In this document: positions 33,012 to 43,317 of the stretch, in pieces | Layout: each line of letters starts with the position of its first letter | Numbering within the stretch: the first letter of the stretch is position 1 | From: Stenotrophomonas maltophilia | GTDB taxonomy: Bacteria > Pseudomonadota > Gammaproteobacteria > Xanthomonadales > Xanthomonadaceae | Direction: 5' to 3' | Assembly (NCBI RefSeq): GCF_001676385.1 | Contig: NZ_LYVJ01000006.1 | Span: 124,001 to 188,000 of the forward strand | DNA length: 64,000 nt | Position numbers and translations under genes: made by a program | Notes under the pieces: model-generated | What the model was told of the DNA's origin: nothing | Seen by the model: the letters and a program-made list of their open reading frames with translations, nothing else | The model's database searches: none

Positions 33012-34868
33012 TCAGATGGCCACGTTCTGGAGCTTCTTCCGGCCGCCGTAGATCAGCGTCGCCAGCGCGCGCGATACGGTGATCGCGGTGAACATGGAGG
33101 CGAAAATACCGATGATCATGGTCAGTGCGAAGCCCTTCAGGGGACCGGTACCGAATGCGAACAGCGCCACGCCGACGATCAGGCCGGTCAGGTTGGCGTC
33201 AAGAATGGTGCCCGAAGCACGTTCGTAACCGGTCACGATCGCGGTCTTGCCCGGCACGCCGGCTCGCAGCTCTTCACGGATACGCTCGTTGATCAGCACA
33301 TTGGCGTCCACTGACAGGCCGACCGACAGCGCCAGGCCGGCAAAACCCGGCAGCGTCATGGTCGCACCGAACAGCGACATCACCGCCACCACGATCAGCA
33401 GGTTGAACAGCATCGCTGCCGAGGTGATCACGCCGAACACGCGGTAGTAGATGCTGAAGAACACCAGGGTGAACAGGAATGCGAACACGACCGCGCGCAT
33501 GCCGTTCTCCACGTTCTCGGCGCCCAGGCTCGGGCCGACCACGCGCTCTTCGACGAAGTCCATCGGCGCGGCCAGCGAACCGGACTTGAGCAGCTTGGCC
33601 AGGTCCTCGGCCTCCTTCTTCTGCAGGCCGGTGGTCTGGAAGTTCTTGCCGAACACGCCGTTGATGTTGGCCACCGAGATCACTTCCTCGTTGACCTTGA
33701 AGCCACGTACTTCCTGCCCATCGACGATGGTCACGGTCGGCACGCGCTCGGTGTACACCACCGCCATCGGCTTGTTCACGTTGGCACTGGTGAAATCGAA
33801 CATGCGCTGGCCGCCGACGTTGTTCAGCGTCACGCTGACGGCCGGAGCACCGCTGTTCGTATCGGTCACCGCCTGCGCACCCACCATCTGGTCGCCAGTG
33901 ACGATCACGCGCTTGTTCAGCAGGATCGGGCCACGGCCGTCACGCTGCTGGTAGACCTTCGCTTCCGGCGGGATGCGGCCGGCATTGATCGCGTCCTGGG
34001 CATTGCCTTCGACCACCGCGCGGTATTCCAGGGTCGCGGTAGCACCGATCATGCGCTTGGCTTCGGCGGTGTCCTGCACGCCGGGCAGCTGCACGACCAC
34101 CCGGTCGGCACCCTGGCGCTGGATGATCGGTTCGGCCACGCCCAGCTGGTTGACGCGGTTGCGCAGGGTGTTGATGTTCTGCTCGATGGCGCCGTTGGCG
34201 ATCTGCGCGATCTCGGTTTCCGGCACGGTCACCGTGATGCGGCTGCCGCTGACGTCATAGCCAAGGGTCGGCTGCGCCTTGACCAGGGCGGTGCGGGCGC
34301 GCTGTGCGGCGTCGTCCCCGGCCGACGGGCTCAGGTTGGCCACGATCGTGTTGTCGGCACGGCGTTCCACCGACTGGTACGCAATGCGCGCATCACGCAG
34401 GGTGCTGCGCACGTCCTCGGTGTAGGCGTCCAGGCGCTTGTCGAGGGCCGCCTTCTGGTCGACCTGCAGCACGAAATGCACGCCACCCTGCAGGTCCAGG
34501 CCCAGCACCATCGGGCGGCCGCCCAGCCTGGCCAGCCAGTCCGGCACCGTCGAGGCCAGGTTCAGGGCCACGGTGTACTTCTCGCCGACGCTGTCACGCA
34601 GGACGTCGCTGGCCGCGGTCTGCGACTTCAGGTCCGACAGGCGGACGATCAGGCTTTCGCCTTCCTTCTCGGCACCGATGGTGTCGACACCGGCCGTCTT
34701 CAGGTCGGCCAGCACGCGGTCGCGCAGCGCATCGTCGATCTGCCCGCCGCGGTTGGCGGTGATCTGGATGGCCGGGTCCTTCTGGTAGAGGTTGGGCAGC
34801 GCGTACAGCGCGCTGAGCGCCAGTACGATCAGGATGACGACGTACTTCCAGCGTGGAAATTCGAGCAT
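33012..34868 (-). CDS. secD: Protein translocase subunit SecD
   Basis: 618 residues, normal for gamma-proteobacterial SecD. It has one N-terminal TM (YVVILIVLALSALYALPNLY), a large periplasmic P1 domain including GLDLQGGVHFVLQVD (about residues 119-133), and five C-terminal TMs with GLALSVGLSVDANVLINERIREE (about 520-542), which carries the conserved Asp of the proton path. The start MLEFPRWKYVVI at 34868 is standard; the frame is open upstream but reads antisense over the yajC end. It lies between yajC and secF. Confidence 0.95.
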   Translation of the reverse strand: MLEFPRWKYVVILIVLALSALYALPNLYQKDPAIQITANRGGQIDDALRDRVLADLKTAGVDTIGAEKEGESLIVRLSDLKSQTAASDVLRDSVGEKYTVALNLASTVPDWLARLGGRPMVLGLDLQGGVHFVLQVDQKAALDKRLDAYTEDVRSTLRDARIAYQSVERRADNTIVANLSPSAGDDAAQRARTALVKAQPTLGYDVSGSRITVTVPETEIAQIANGAIEQNINTLRNRVNQLGVAEPIIQRQGADRVVVQLPGVQDTAEAKRMIGATATLEYRAVVEGNAQDAINAGRIPPEAKVYQQRDGRGPILLNKRVIVTGDQMVGAQAVTDTNSGAPAVSVTLNNVGGQRMFDFTSANVNKPMAVVYTERVPTVTIVDGQEVRGFKVNEEVISVANINGVFGKNFQTTGLQKKEAEDLAKLLKSGSLAAPMDFVEERVVGPSLGAENVENGMRAVVFAFLFTLVFFSIYYRVFGVITSAAMLFNLLIVVAVMSLFGATMTLPGFAGLALSVGLSVDANVLINERIREELRAGVPGKTAIVTGYERASGTILDANLTGLIVGVALFAFGTGPLKGFALTMIIGIFASMFTAITVSRALATLIYGGRKKLQNVAI

Positions 34869-34929
34869 TGCTTGGGTCCCGCGCGGCGCCATCCCCGGCG
34901 CCGCGGTTGTGCTTCGGAAAGGGAGTGGC

Positions 34930-35274
34930 TTACTTGGCCGAATCCAGGGTACCGGTCGGCAGCACGCTGCCGACAGCGCCCTTCTGCACGCGGATGCGCA
35001 CGTTGTCGGCCACTTCGACGGTGATGAAGTGGTCGCCGATGTCGGTGACCTTGCCGGCGATGCCACCATTGGTCAGCACTTCGTCGCCACGCTTGATCTT
35101 CTCCAGCATGGCCTTGTGCTCCTTCTGCCGCTTCATCTGCGGGCGGATCATCAGGAAGTACATGATGGCGATCAGGATGATCGGGAACAGCAGCGTGGTC
35201 AGGCCCATGCCCTGCGGTTGGCCGCCGGCGGCCTGGGCGTGGGCGGCGGGAATCAGGAAGGCAAGCAGGTTCAT
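34930..35274 (-). CDS. yajC: Sec translocon accessory protein YajC
   Basis: 114 residues with one membrane segment (LTTLLFPIILIAIMYFLMIRPQMKRQKEH, about residues 27-55) followed by a small cytoplasmic beta domain with GDEVLTNGGIAGKVTDIGDHFITVEV, the YajC signature. It associates with SecDF. The ATG at 35274 (MNLLAFLIPAAHAQ) is preferred over a longer frame. It is 61 bp before secD and 134 bp after tgt on the same strand. Confidence 0.94.
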   Translation of the reverse strand: MNLLAFLIPAAHAQAAGGQPQGMGLTTLLFPIILIAIMYFLMIRPQMKRQKEHKAMLEKIKRGDEVLTNGGIAGKVTDIGDHFITVEVADNVRIRVQKGAVGSVLPTGTLDSAK

Positions 35275-35408
35275 CGTTGGTCCTTTGGTTGGGCGGCGCT
35301 TCGGCCGTTTCACGGGCACGAGGTGTCGACCGCGGATCTGGGTCAGCCTTGAAGTATGCCACGGCCCCGGGCGTTCGTCCTTGGGCCGTTTGGCAGGGGG
35401 TACACGGG

Positions 35409-36539
35409 TTACAGGGGCGGCGGCACCGCCCCGCGTGCCGCGTAGAAAGACTCGCGGAACGCCAGGAAGGTTCCCGCCTCGATCGCCGCTCGGACGTCCG
35501 CCATGAGCTTTTCGTAATAGAACAGGTTGTGCAGGGTGCCCAGCATCGGCGCCAGCATCTCGTTGCAGCGGTCCAGATGGCGCAGGTACGAGCGGGTGTA
35601 GCCGCCGGTGCAGGCCACGCAGCCGCAGCCCGGCTCGATCGGGTCCATGTCGCGCGCGTACTGGGAATTACGGATGCGGACGGTGCCGAACGAGGTGAAA
35701 TAGTGGCCGTTGCGGGCGTTGCGGGTCGGCATCACGCAGTCGAACATGTCCACGCCGCGTGCGACACCCTCGACCAGGTCTTCCGGCCGGCCCACGCCCA
35801 TCAGGTAGCGCGGGCGGTCGCCCGGCAGTTCCGGGTCCAGGTGGTCGAGCATGGCGTTGCGCTCGTGCTCCGGCTCGCCGACGGCCAGGCCGCCGATGGC
35901 ATAGCCGTCGAAGCCGATGGCCTGCAGGGCCTCGGCCGAGCGGCTGCGCAGGCCAGTGTGCACGCCGCCCTGCACAATGCCGAACAAGGCCGCGTCGTTG
36001 CCGAGCTCGTCATGCGCGTTGCGGCTGCGCTGGGCCCAGCGCAGGCTCAGTTCCATCGAACGGCGGGCAACGTCCTCGGTGGCCGGGTATGGAGTGCACT
36101 CGTCGAAGATCATCACGATGTCCGAATCGAACACCTTCTGGATCTTCATGCTCTCTTCGGGCCCCAGGAAGACGCGGGCGCCGTCGGTCGGCGAGGCGAA
36201 GGTCACGCCCTGCTCGGTGATCCTGCGACGGTGGGCCAGCGAGAAGACCTGGAATCCGCCGGAGTCGGTCAGGATCGGGCCGTCCCAGCGGCAGAAGCCA
36301 TGCAGGCCGCCGTGGTCGGCGATGATGTCCAGTCCCGGGCGCAGGTACAGGTGGAAGGTGTTGCCGAGGATGATCTCGGCGCCCAGCGCCCGCACCTGGT
36401 CCGGCAGGATGCCTTTGACCGAGCCATAGGTCCCCACCGGCATGAAGGCCGGCGTTTCCACCGTGCCACGCGGGAAGGTCAGGCGGCCACGGCGGGCACG
36501 GCCGTCGCGGGTCTTGAGCTGGAACTGCAGTCGGGACAT
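35409..36539 (-). CDS. tgt: tRNA-guanine transglycosylase
   Basis: 376 residues. It exchanges guanine 34 of GUN anticodon tRNAs for preQ1, a step of queuosine synthesis. Catalytic landmarks: [11 protein letters not shown] (about residues 91-101, first Asp), [13 protein letters not shown] (about 140-152) and [16 protein letters not shown] (about 265-280, second Asp just before). The zinc site is [24 protein letters not shown] near residues 305-330 (three Cys and one His). It pairs functionally with queA, 158 bp upstream. Confidence 0.95.
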   Translation of the reverse strand: MSRLQFQLKTRDGRARRGRLTFPRGTVETPAFMPVGTYGSVKGILPDQVRALGAEIILGNTFHLYLRPGLDIIADHGGLHGFCRWDGPILTDSGGFQVFSLAHRRRITEQGVTFASPTDGARVFLGPEESMKIQKVFDSDIVMIFDECTPYPATEDVARRSMELSLRWAQRSRNAHDELGNDAALFGIVQGGVHTGLRSRSAEALQAIGFDGYAIGGLAVGEPEHERNAMLDHLDPELPGDRPRYLMGVGRPEDLVEGVARGVDMFDCVMPTRNARNGHYFTSFGTVRIRNSQYARDMDPIEPGCGCVACTGGYTRSYLRHLDRCNEMLAPMLGTLHNLFYYEKLMADVRAAIEAGTFLAFRESFYAARGAVPPPL

Positions 36540-36697
36540 GGAGCGGGTCGTTCAGGCAAATAGTCGCCTATTGTCTCCCAAAACCGGGCCGGTCGCCCAT
36601 TCAGGCCTGAACGGGCCGCGCACCAGCGGTGCGCACCACTACCCACGCGCACCCACCACAGGCTCGCGTGTCCGCCAGGCATGGCCCGGCGCCTCCC

Positions 36698-37765
36698 CTA
36701 CCCCGCCTGCGGGAACAGCAGCATCGCGTCGCCGTAGCTGAAGAAGCGGTAGCGCTGCTCGATCGCATGCCGGTAGGCCTCGAACACGCGCTCCTTGCCG
36801 GCGAACGCGGAGATCATCATCAGCAGCGTGCTTTCCGGCAGGTGGAAATTGGTCACCATCGCGTCGACGCTGCGGATGCGATAACCCGGGGTGATGAAGA
36901 TCTGGGTCTCGCCGGCGAACGGCAGCAGTTCGCCATCGCGCATTGCGCTTTCCAGCGCGCGCACCACAGTGGTGCCGACGCCGATCACCCGGCCGCCGGC
37001 CGCACGCGTGCGCCGCACCTGTTGCACCAGCCCGGCGCCCACGTTCAGCCACTCGCGGTGCATCACGTGGTCCTTCAGGTCATCGGCGCGCACCGGCTGG
37101 AAGGTGCCCGCCCCCACGTGCAGGGTGACATGGCCGAACTCCACGCCCTTGTCCTTCAGCGCGGCCAGCAGCGGCTCGTCGAAGTGAAGTCCTGCGGTCG
37201 GCGCCGCCACCGCGCCCACCTCACGCGCGAACACGGTCTGGTAGCGCTCACGGTCGTCCAGGCCCGGCTCGCGTTGGATGTAGGGCGGCAGCGGCAGGCG
37301 GCCGGCATGCAGCAACCACTGTTCCAGCGGCTCGGGCACGTGGAAGTGCAGCACGTAGAACTCCCCGTCGCGCCCCAGCACCTCGGCTTCACCGCCGGCA
37401 TCCAGCGCAATGCGGCTGCCGGCCTTCGGCGACTTGCTGGCACCGACCTGGGCGCGGGCCTGCTGGCCGCCGAGCAGGCGTTCGATCAGGATCTCCACGC
37501 GGCCGCCGCTGGCCTTCTGCCCGAACAGGCGCGCCGGGATCACCCGCGTATCGTTGAACACCAGCAGGTCGCCGGGCTGCAGCAGTGACGGCAGATCGCG
37601 CACCTGCAGATCGGTGAACGCGGCCGGCGCCGGCGGCACCAGCATCAGGCGGCTGGCGGAGCGTTCGGCCAGGGGTGCCTGCGCGATCAGTTCGGCCGGC
37701 AGGTCGTAATGGAAATCGGACTTCTTCAAGGCGAGGGGCGGAAACGGGTCGACAATGGCGCGCAT
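36698..37765 (-). CDS. queA: S-adenosylmethionine:tRNA ribosyltransferase-isomerase
   Basis: 355 residues. It transfers the ribosyl part of SAM to preQ1-tRNA and makes epoxyqueuosine, the step after Tgt. Family blocks: [89 protein letters not shown] and [19 protein letters not shown]. The ATG at 37765 ([18 protein letters not shown]) adds about 13 residues ahead of the usual start; a TTG at the KKSDF position is an alternative. It heads the queA-tgt-yajC-secDF run. Confidence 0.93.
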   Translation of the reverse strand: MRAIVDPFPPLALKKSDFHYDLPAELIAQAPLAERSASRLMLVPPAPAAFTDLQVRDLPSLLQPGDLLVFNDTRVIPARLFGQKASGGRVEILIERLLGGQQARAQVGASKSPKAGSRIALDAGGEAEVLGRDGEFYVLHFHVPEPLEQWLLHAGRLPLPPYIQREPGLDDRERYQTVFAREVGAVAAPTAGLHFDEPLLAALKDKGVEFGHVTLHVGAGTFQPVRADDLKDHVMHREWLNVGAGLVQQVRRTRAAGGRVIGVGTTVVRALESAMRDGELLPFAGETQIFITPGYRIRSVDAMVTNFHLPESTLLMMISAFAGKERVFEAYRHAIEQRYRFFSYGDAMLLFPQAG

Positions 37766-37907
37766 TGTACGTCCAGCGTCTGCGAGGCGGCGCCCTTCAT
37801 GGCGAACGTCGTGCAATATGCTGCTATGCAGCAGGTTTCTGCGGGGTTATCGCGCAAAAAAACAAGTGCTAGCATCGAGATGGAAGTCCGCTGCACGAGC
37901 CGGCCCC

Positions 37908-37936
37908 AAGCGCGCGTGATGACGCGCGTTTTGCTT
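37908..37936 (+). terminator. Possible leader hairpin before the aminotransferase
   Basis: AAGCGCGCGTGATGACGCGCGTTTTGCTTTT: a short GC stem (GCGCG/CGCGC with TGATGA centre) followed by a T-rich run, 40 bp before the aminotransferase start. It resembles an attenuator, but may be chance. Confidence 0.35.
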
Positions 37937-37975
37937 TTGAAGGCCCGTGCGACCCAACGTTTCAGGAGATCTGCA

Positions 37976-39472
37976 ATGAGCTTCATCGAACGCCTCGCCC
38001 CCCTGCGCAACCAGCCCGGCTCCCGTGTCACCACCGGCCTGGACGACGCCACCCTGACCGCCCTGTCCGCCAACCATCCGCAGCTGGTCGCCGCGGTGGA
38101 CGCCGCCGCCGAGGAATTCGCGCGCGTGCAGGCCGGGCTGGGGCCCCTGCTGGCACAGGACGAACAGGCCCAGATCGATGCAATGCAGGACGGTTTCGTC
38201 AATTTCTATGCAGATGATGCGGTGACCCCGTACGTGGCACTGGCCGCCCGCGGCCCGTGGGTGGTCACCCTGAAGGGCGCCGTGCTGTACGACGCCGGCG
38301 GCTACGGCATGCTCGGCTTCGGGCATACGCCCGAAGCGGTGCTCGAGGCGATGGCCCGGCCGCAGGTGATGGCCAACATCATGACCCCGAGCTTGTCGCA
38401 GCAGCGCTTCATCGCCGCCCTGCGCGCCGAGATCGGCCACCGCCGTGGTGGCTGCCCGTTCGCGCGTTTCATGTGCCTGAACTCCGGCTCCGAAGCGGTC
38501 GGCCTGGCCGCCCGCATTGCCGACGTCAACGCCAAGCTGCAGACCGATCCAGGCGCGCGCCATGCCGGTGCTGCGATCAAGCGCGTGGTGGTCAAGGGCA
38601 GTTTCCACGGCCGCACCGACCGACCGGCGCTGTACTCCGATTCCAGCCGCAAGACTTACCTGCAGCACCTGGCCAGCTACCGCGGCGAGGACTCGGTGAT
38701 CACCGTGGCGCCGTACGACGAGGCCGGCCTGCGCAAGGTGTTCGAGGATGCCGCGCGCAACCAGTGGTTCATCGAGGCGGTGTTCCTGGAGCCGGTGATG
38801 GGCGAAGGCGACCCGGGTCGTTCAGTGCCGCCGGCGTTCTACGCGGTGGCCCGCGAGCTGACCCGCGCGCACGGCAGCCTGCTGCTGCTTGATTCGATCC
38901 AGGCAGGCCTGCGTGCGCATGGCGTGCTGTCGGTGGTCGACTACCCGGGCTTCGAAGGCCTGGACCCGCCGGACATGGAGACCTATTCCAAGGCGCTCAA
39001 CGCGGCGCAGTTCCCGCTATCGGTGCTGGCGGTGACCGAGCATGCCGCGCAGCTGTACCGCAAGGGCATCTACGGCAACACCATGACCAGCAATCCGCGT
39101 GCGCTGGATGTGGCCTGTGCCACCCTGGCGCAGCTGACGCCGCAGGTGCGTGCCAACATCGCCGAGCGCGGCGCCGAGGCCGTACGCAAGCTGGAGCAGC
39201 TCAAGGGCGAACTCGGCGGCCTGATCACCAAGGTGCAGGGCACCGGCCTGCTGTTCTCCTGCGAGCTGGCTCCGCAGTTCAAGTGCTACGGCGCCAATTC
39301 CACCGAGGAATGGCTGCGCCGCCATGGCATCAACGTGATCCATGGCGGGGAGAACTCGCTGCGCTTCACCCCGCACTTCGGCATGGACAGCGAAGAGCTG
39401 GACCTGCTGGTGGGCATGGTCGGCCGCGCCCTGCGCGAAGGCCCGCGCCGCGAGCAGGCTGCGGCGGCGTAA
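37976..39472 (+). CDS. Class III PLP-dependent aminotransferase, atypical
   Basis: 498 residues, longer than the usual 420-460. The N-terminal 80 residues look helical and are not shared with ornithine-type enzymes. PLP-fold features: CLNSGSEAVGLAARIA (about residues 162-177, phosphate loop), KGSFHGRTDRPALYSDSS, LLLDSIQAGLRAHGVLSVVDYPGF (about 302-325) where the usual DEVQ reads DSIQ, and YSKALNAAQFPLSVLAV (about 337) with the probable Schiff-base Lys. The retained Asp and Lys suggest an active enzyme; the substrate is unknown. The ATG at 37976 has CAGGAG 11 bp upstream. A weak terminator-like hairpin lies just before it. Confidence 0.8.
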   Translation: MSFIERLAPLRNQPGSRVTTGLDDATLTALSANHPQLVAAVDAAAEEFARVQAGLGPLLAQDEQAQIDAMQDGFVNFYADDAVTPYVALAARGPWVVTLKGAVLYDAGGYGMLGFGHTPEAVLEAMARPQVMANIMTPSLSQQRFIAALRAEIGHRRGGCPFARFMCLNSGSEAVGLAARIADVNAKLQTDPGARHAGAAIKRVVVKGSFHGRTDRPALYSDSSRKTYLQHLASYRGEDSVITVAPYDEAGLRKVFEDAARNQWFIEAVFLEPVMGEGDPGRSVPPAFYAVARELTRAHGSLLLLDSIQAGLRAHGVLSVVDYPGFEGLDPPDMETYSKALNAAQFPLSVLAVTEHAAQLYRKGIYGNTMTSNPRALDVACATLAQLTPQVRANIAERGAEAVRKLEQLKGELGGLITKVQGTGLLFSCELAPQFKCYGANSTEEWLRRHGINVIHGGENSLRFTPHFGMDSEELDLLVGMVGRALREGPRREQAAAA

Positions 39473-39484
39473 GCGCCCGCTTAC

Positions 39485-39631
39485 GTAGAGCCGAAGGCAG
39501 CGGCAGGAGCCGCTGCCAACGTCGCTGGCGACGGCCCGAAGGGTGCCGGTCAGGACGACCGGCATAGCCCATGCTCGGCTGGCCTGTGCCGCTATCTGGA
39601 CGAAGAGCAGCCGAGCATGGCTCGGCTCTAC
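39485..39631. repeat. SMAG-type repeat with internal extra hairpins
   Basis: GTAGAGCCGA at the left end pairs with TCGGCTCTAC at the right end, 147 bp apart. Inside are GGCAGCGG-CAGGAG-CCGCTGCC and GTGCCGGTC-AGGAC-GACCGGCAT hairpins and the standard GCCGAGCATGGCTCGGC half. It looks like a SMAG pair separated by an inserted palindromic segment. Confidence 0.75.
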
Positions 39632-39724
39632 GGAAGGGGCGATAATCCACCCGCACCCCGCCCGTAACCGCTGACCCGGTTGCCGGCGGGGCGTTTTCGT
39701 TTCCGCACCAAGAGACAGCCCCCA

Positions 39725-40318
39725 ATGAAGTCGATCTGCGTCTACTGTGGTTCCAACGCGGGCAGCAAGCCGGCGTATACCGAACGCGCCATTGCCCTGG
39801 GCGACCGCATCGCCCGTGATGGCCTGCGCCTGGTCTACGGCGGCGGCAACGTCGGGTTGATGGGAACCGTGGCCAATGCCGTGCTCGCCGCCGGTGGTGA
39901 AGTGACCGGTGTAATCCCGCGCCAGTTGGCCGACTGGGAAGTGGCCCATCGCGGCCTGACCGAGCTGGAGATCGTCGGCTCGATGCATGAGCGCAAGTCG
40001 CGCATGTTCGATCTCGCCGATGGCTTCGTCGCCCTGCCCGGCGGCTTCGGCACGATGGAAGAGATCTTCGAGATGCTGACCTGGCGCCAGCTGGGCATCG
40101 GCAACAAGCCGTGCGCCTTCCTCGACGTCGAAGGCTTCTACGCACCGCTGATCGGCATGATCGACCGCATGGTGGAAGAACGCTTCCTGCACCCGGACCA
40201 GCGCCAGGACCTGTGGTACGGCTCGGACATCGAAGCGATGCTGGCCTGGATGCAGAACTACCAGCCGGCCCAGGCTTCGAAGTGGATCGACGAGAAGCGC
40301 CGCGCCGCCCTGCGCTGA
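39725..40318 (+). CDS. LOG-family nucleoside 5'-monophosphate phosphoribohydrolase
   Basis: 197 residues. It should release a free base from nucleoside 5'-monophosphates; plant LOG enzymes activate cytokinins this way and bacterial relatives act on AMP-like substrates. The Rossmann-type start MKSICVYCGSNAGSKPAY, LVYGGGNVGLMGTVANAVLAAGGEVTGVIP (about residues 38-67) and the catalytic PGGFGTMEEIFEMLTWRQLG (about 109-128) are clear. GSMHERKSRM supplies a conserved Arg. It follows a REP and is not linked to known purine genes. Confidence 0.9.
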   Translation: MKSICVYCGSNAGSKPAYTERAIALGDRIARDGLRLVYGGGNVGLMGTVANAVLAAGGEVTGVIPRQLADWEVAHRGLTELEIVGSMHERKSRMFDLADGFVALPGGFGTMEEIFEMLTWRQLGIGNKPCAFLDVEGFYAPLIGMIDRMVEERFLHPDQRQDLWYGSDIEAMLAWMQNYQPAQASKWIDEKRRAALR

Positions 40319-40337
40319 CGCCCTCGCCTGCGCTGGC

Positions 40338-43175
40338 TCAGGCCGGGCGCTCCCGCGGGGCCGGCCGTCCCAGCAGGTAACCCTGGCCGTAGTCGCAGCC
40401 CAGTTCGCGCAGCGTCTGCCACTGCGCCTCGGTCTCGATGCCTTCGCCGATGGTCTCGATATCCAGCGTGCGGGCCAGCGACAGCACGCCTTCAACCAGC
40501 GCGCGCGTGCTCTGCACCTCCGGCCCGTGCAGGCCGGCGATGAAGCTCTGGTCGATCTTCAGCGTCTTGATCGGGAACCGGTGCAGGTAGGACAACGCCG
40601 AGAAGCCGGTACCGAAATCGTCCAGCTGCACCAGGATGCCGCGGTCACGCAGCCCCTGCAGGATACGCAGGGTATGCGGACCGTCATCGAGCAGCGCCAC
40701 CTCGGTGATTTCCAGGCGCAACCGGCGCGGATCGGCACCGCACGCGTCGAAAAGCCCGAACAGGCGATCACTGAACTCTGCCGAACGGAAATGACGTGGC
40801 GATACGTTCACCGAGACATAGCCCTGGCCGCCGTCGGCCAGTCCGGCGATCACCTGTTCATAGATCAACCAATCGACCTGTTCGATCAGGCCGCTTTCCT
40901 CCCCCAGTTCCAGGAATGCACCCGGAAGCAGCAGGCCGCTGCGCTCGTGCTGCCAGCGCAGCAACGCCTCATGACCGACCACCTCGCCATCGGACAGGCG
41001 CACGATCGGTTGGTAGAACGGCAGGAAATCGCGGTTGTTGATCGCCCGCCTCAGGTCGGCCTCGAGGTCGAGGCTGCGCACCGCCTGCTCGCGCATGTCT
41101 TCGTCAAAGATCGCGCAGCGGTCATGGCCCTGCGCCTTGGCCCGGTACATCGCGGCGTCGGCGTCGCGCAGCAGCTCCTCACCGGTGCGGTAACGTGGAT
41201 TCCACAGCGCGATGCCGAGGCTGCCGGAAGGGAACAACTCGCGCCCGGCGATCCACAACGATTCCTGCAATGCCAGCAGCACGCGCTGGCCGAAATCCAG
41301 CGCCTGCGCCAGCCCTTCCGGGCACTGCAGCAGCACTGCGAATTCATCCCCTCCCAGGCGTGCCACGACGTCCCCGGCGCCACTCATCGAGACGATGCGC
41401 TTGGCCACTTCCACCAGCATGCGGTCACCCGCAGCGTGGCCGATGCTGTCATTGACCAGCTTGAAGCGGTCCAGGTCGAGGAACAGCACGGCAAACACCG
41501 GTCCGCCCTCGCGCCTGGCCAGCGCCAGCGCATCCTGCAGGCGGTCCAGCAGGTGCAGGCGGTTGGGCAGGCCGGTCAGTGCATCGTGCATGGCCTGGTG
41601 GGTCAGGCGCTGCTCGGCGCGCAGGCGCTCACCGATCTGGCCAAGCAATCGCTCGTTGACTTCGGCCAGCTCACGGGTGCGCTCCTCCACCCGCTTTTCC
41701 AGCTCTGCATGCGCCGAGCGCAGCCGCTGCTGGTCGCGCTGGCGGGCCAGGCCCGTGCCGATGTTCTGCGCGACGAACGTCAGCAGGCGCTGATCGTGCA
41801 TGCCGAACGTGCTGTTCTCGCTGTAGCTCTGCACCACGATCGCGCCGACCACCTCGTCGTCGCGCAGGAGTGGCACGCCCAGCCAGCACTGCGAGCGGGC
41901 ACCGGATTCGCGCACCTCGCCGCTGGCCAGCAGCGCATCGATCTGTGCACGCGAAGCCAGCAGCGGCCGCCGGTTGCGCACCACGTACTCGGTCAGGCCG
42001 CGGCTGAACGGCCGGGGCGCCCGGCTGGCATTGTGCTCGTCCACCGAGTACACGAAGTCCAGGCCGTTGCCCGCAGGGTTGACCAGCGCGATGTAGAAGT
42101 TGCGCGCATCGAGCAGGCGCCCGACCACGCCATGCACCTGTCCATAGAACTGCGCCAGGCTGTCGGCCGACATCGCCATTTCAGCGATGTTGTACAAGGC
42201 GGTCTGCAACTGCTCGGCGCGACGGCGCTCGGCGACCTCATCCTGCAGGCTGCGGTTGGCGCGCTGCAATTCCTGCGTCCGGTGCGCGACCTGCTGCTCA
42301 AGCCGCACCTGCGCCTGGCGCCGGTCCATCGCCGTCTGCACATGCTGGGCCACAAACCCCAGCAGCGCGCGCTCGGCCTCGCCATACAGGCCCGCCTGCT
42401 CATAGCTCTGCACCACGATGGCGCCGCACACTCGACCATCGCGCAGCATCGGCACGCCCAGCCAGTCCAGGCTCTCTGGCCCGCCCTGCGGATCGTGCTC
42501 CTGCCCCGCCACCCGCGCCAACAACTCGCGCGAAGGACCGCTGAGCGGCCTGCCATGGCGCAGCAGCGCCACGGTCAGGCTGCGCGGCATCCCGTCGACG
42601 TCGTGGCTCTGCGAAGGATCGGCGACGAAGTCATCGACCTGATCGGCGAAGTACAGGAAGCGGATCTGCTCCCGGACATCGTCGTACTCGACGATGTAGC
42701 AGTTCTCGGCATACATCAGCGTGCCCAGCACGCCATGCACGTGGCGCAGCATTTCGCCCATCTCCAGATCGGCACCGGCCAGGTCGGCGATCTGGAACAA
42801 CGCCTGCTGCAGTCGCTCGGCCTGTTCCAGCGCCTTGATCTGCCCGGCCTGGCGACCACGCTGCAGGGCCAGCTCCATTGCCTGCCGGGCCACTCCCCAC
42901 CAGGCCGGTGACGGCACCGCGCCCTCCACCGACAGCAGCAGCCGCGCACCATCGTATTCCCAACCGTGGTGCCCGTCGCTGGCGCCCGGCACCCCGCTTG
43001 TGTCCCTGGCAGCCGCCGTCGGCCAGCTCCCTTGGCCGGAACCCAGTTGCGGGTCGTCCCAACCGACCCGCACCACGGCGTTTTCCGGTAACAGCGCATG
43101 CAACGCGCGCACCAGCGCCGTGCTCAGCACGGCCTCATGTGGTGGCTTTTCTGCCGGTTCAGCATGCGTGGACAA
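40338..43175 (-). CDS. GAF-GAF-GGDEF-EAL c-di-GMP turnover protein
   Basis: 945 residues from a TTG start. Domains: N-terminal region (1-110), two GAF sensor domains (about 115-260 and 310-465), a coiled coil (about 465-510), GGDEF with an intact LGGDEFAVLL near residue 607, and EAL with HEALLRWQH near 735 plus LDDFGTGFSALSYL and IKTLKIDQSFI. All main catalytic residues are present, so both synthesis and hydrolysis of c-di-GMP are possible, set by the GAF ligands. No membrane segment is seen. The start is chosen as TTG at 43175, after AAGAGAG; the next ATGs upstream (43319 and 43346) lie in the divergent sigma-factor gene or its leader and would give a low-complexity tail. Confidence 0.85.
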   Translation of the reverse strand: MSTHAEPAEKPPHEAVLSTALVRALHALLPENAVVRVGWDDPQLGSGQGSWPTAAARDTSGVPGASDGHHGWEYDGARLLLSVEGAVPSPAWWGVARQAMELALQRGRQAGQIKALEQAERLQQALFQIADLAGADLEMGEMLRHVHGVLGTLMYAENCYIVEYDDVREQIRFLYFADQVDDFVADPSQSHDVDGMPRSLTVALLRHGRPLSGPSRELLARVAGQEHDPQGGPESLDWLGVPMLRDGRVCGAIVVQSYEQAGLYGEAERALLGFVAQHVQTAMDRRQAQVRLEQQVAHRTQELQRANRSLQDEVAERRRAEQLQTALYNIAEMAMSADSLAQFYGQVHGVVGRLLDARNFYIALVNPAGNGLDFVYSVDEHNASRAPRPFSRGLTEYVVRNRRPLLASRAQIDALLASGEVRESGARSQCWLGVPLLRDDEVVGAIVVQSYSENSTFGMHDQRLLTFVAQNIGTGLARQRDQQRLRSAHAELEKRVEERTRELAEVNERLLGQIGERLRAEQRLTHQAMHDALTGLPNRLHLLDRLQDALALARREGGPVFAVLFLDLDRFKLVNDSIGHAAGDRMLVEVAKRIVSMSGAGDVVARLGGDEFAVLLQCPEGLAQALDFGQRVLLALQESLWIAGRELFPSGSLGIALWNPRYRTGEELLRDADAAMYRAKAQGHDRCAIFDEDMREQAVRSLDLEADLRRAINNRDFLPFYQPIVRLSDGEVVGHEALLRWQHERSGLLLPGAFLELGEESGLIEQVDWLIYEQVIAGLADGGQGYVSVNVSPRHFRSAEFSDRLFGLFDACGADPRRLRLEITEVALLDDGPHTLRILQGLRDRGILVQLDDFGTGFSALSYLHRFPIKTLKIDQSFIAGLHGPEVQSTRALVEGVLSLARTLDIETIGEGIETEAQWQTLRELGCDYGQGYLLGRPAPRERPA

Positions 43176-43317
43176 ATGACACTCTCTTGGCGCCGCCTGT
43201 GCGTCGCCTCCCCTGAGCCGCCGAGCATAGCGCGCCACCCCGGGGGCAATGGAAGCCCGCCAACCCCGAATCGTGCGCCCGGGCGTTGTTCCCGTTGCCT
43301 GCCGCTGCTTTCGAGCC

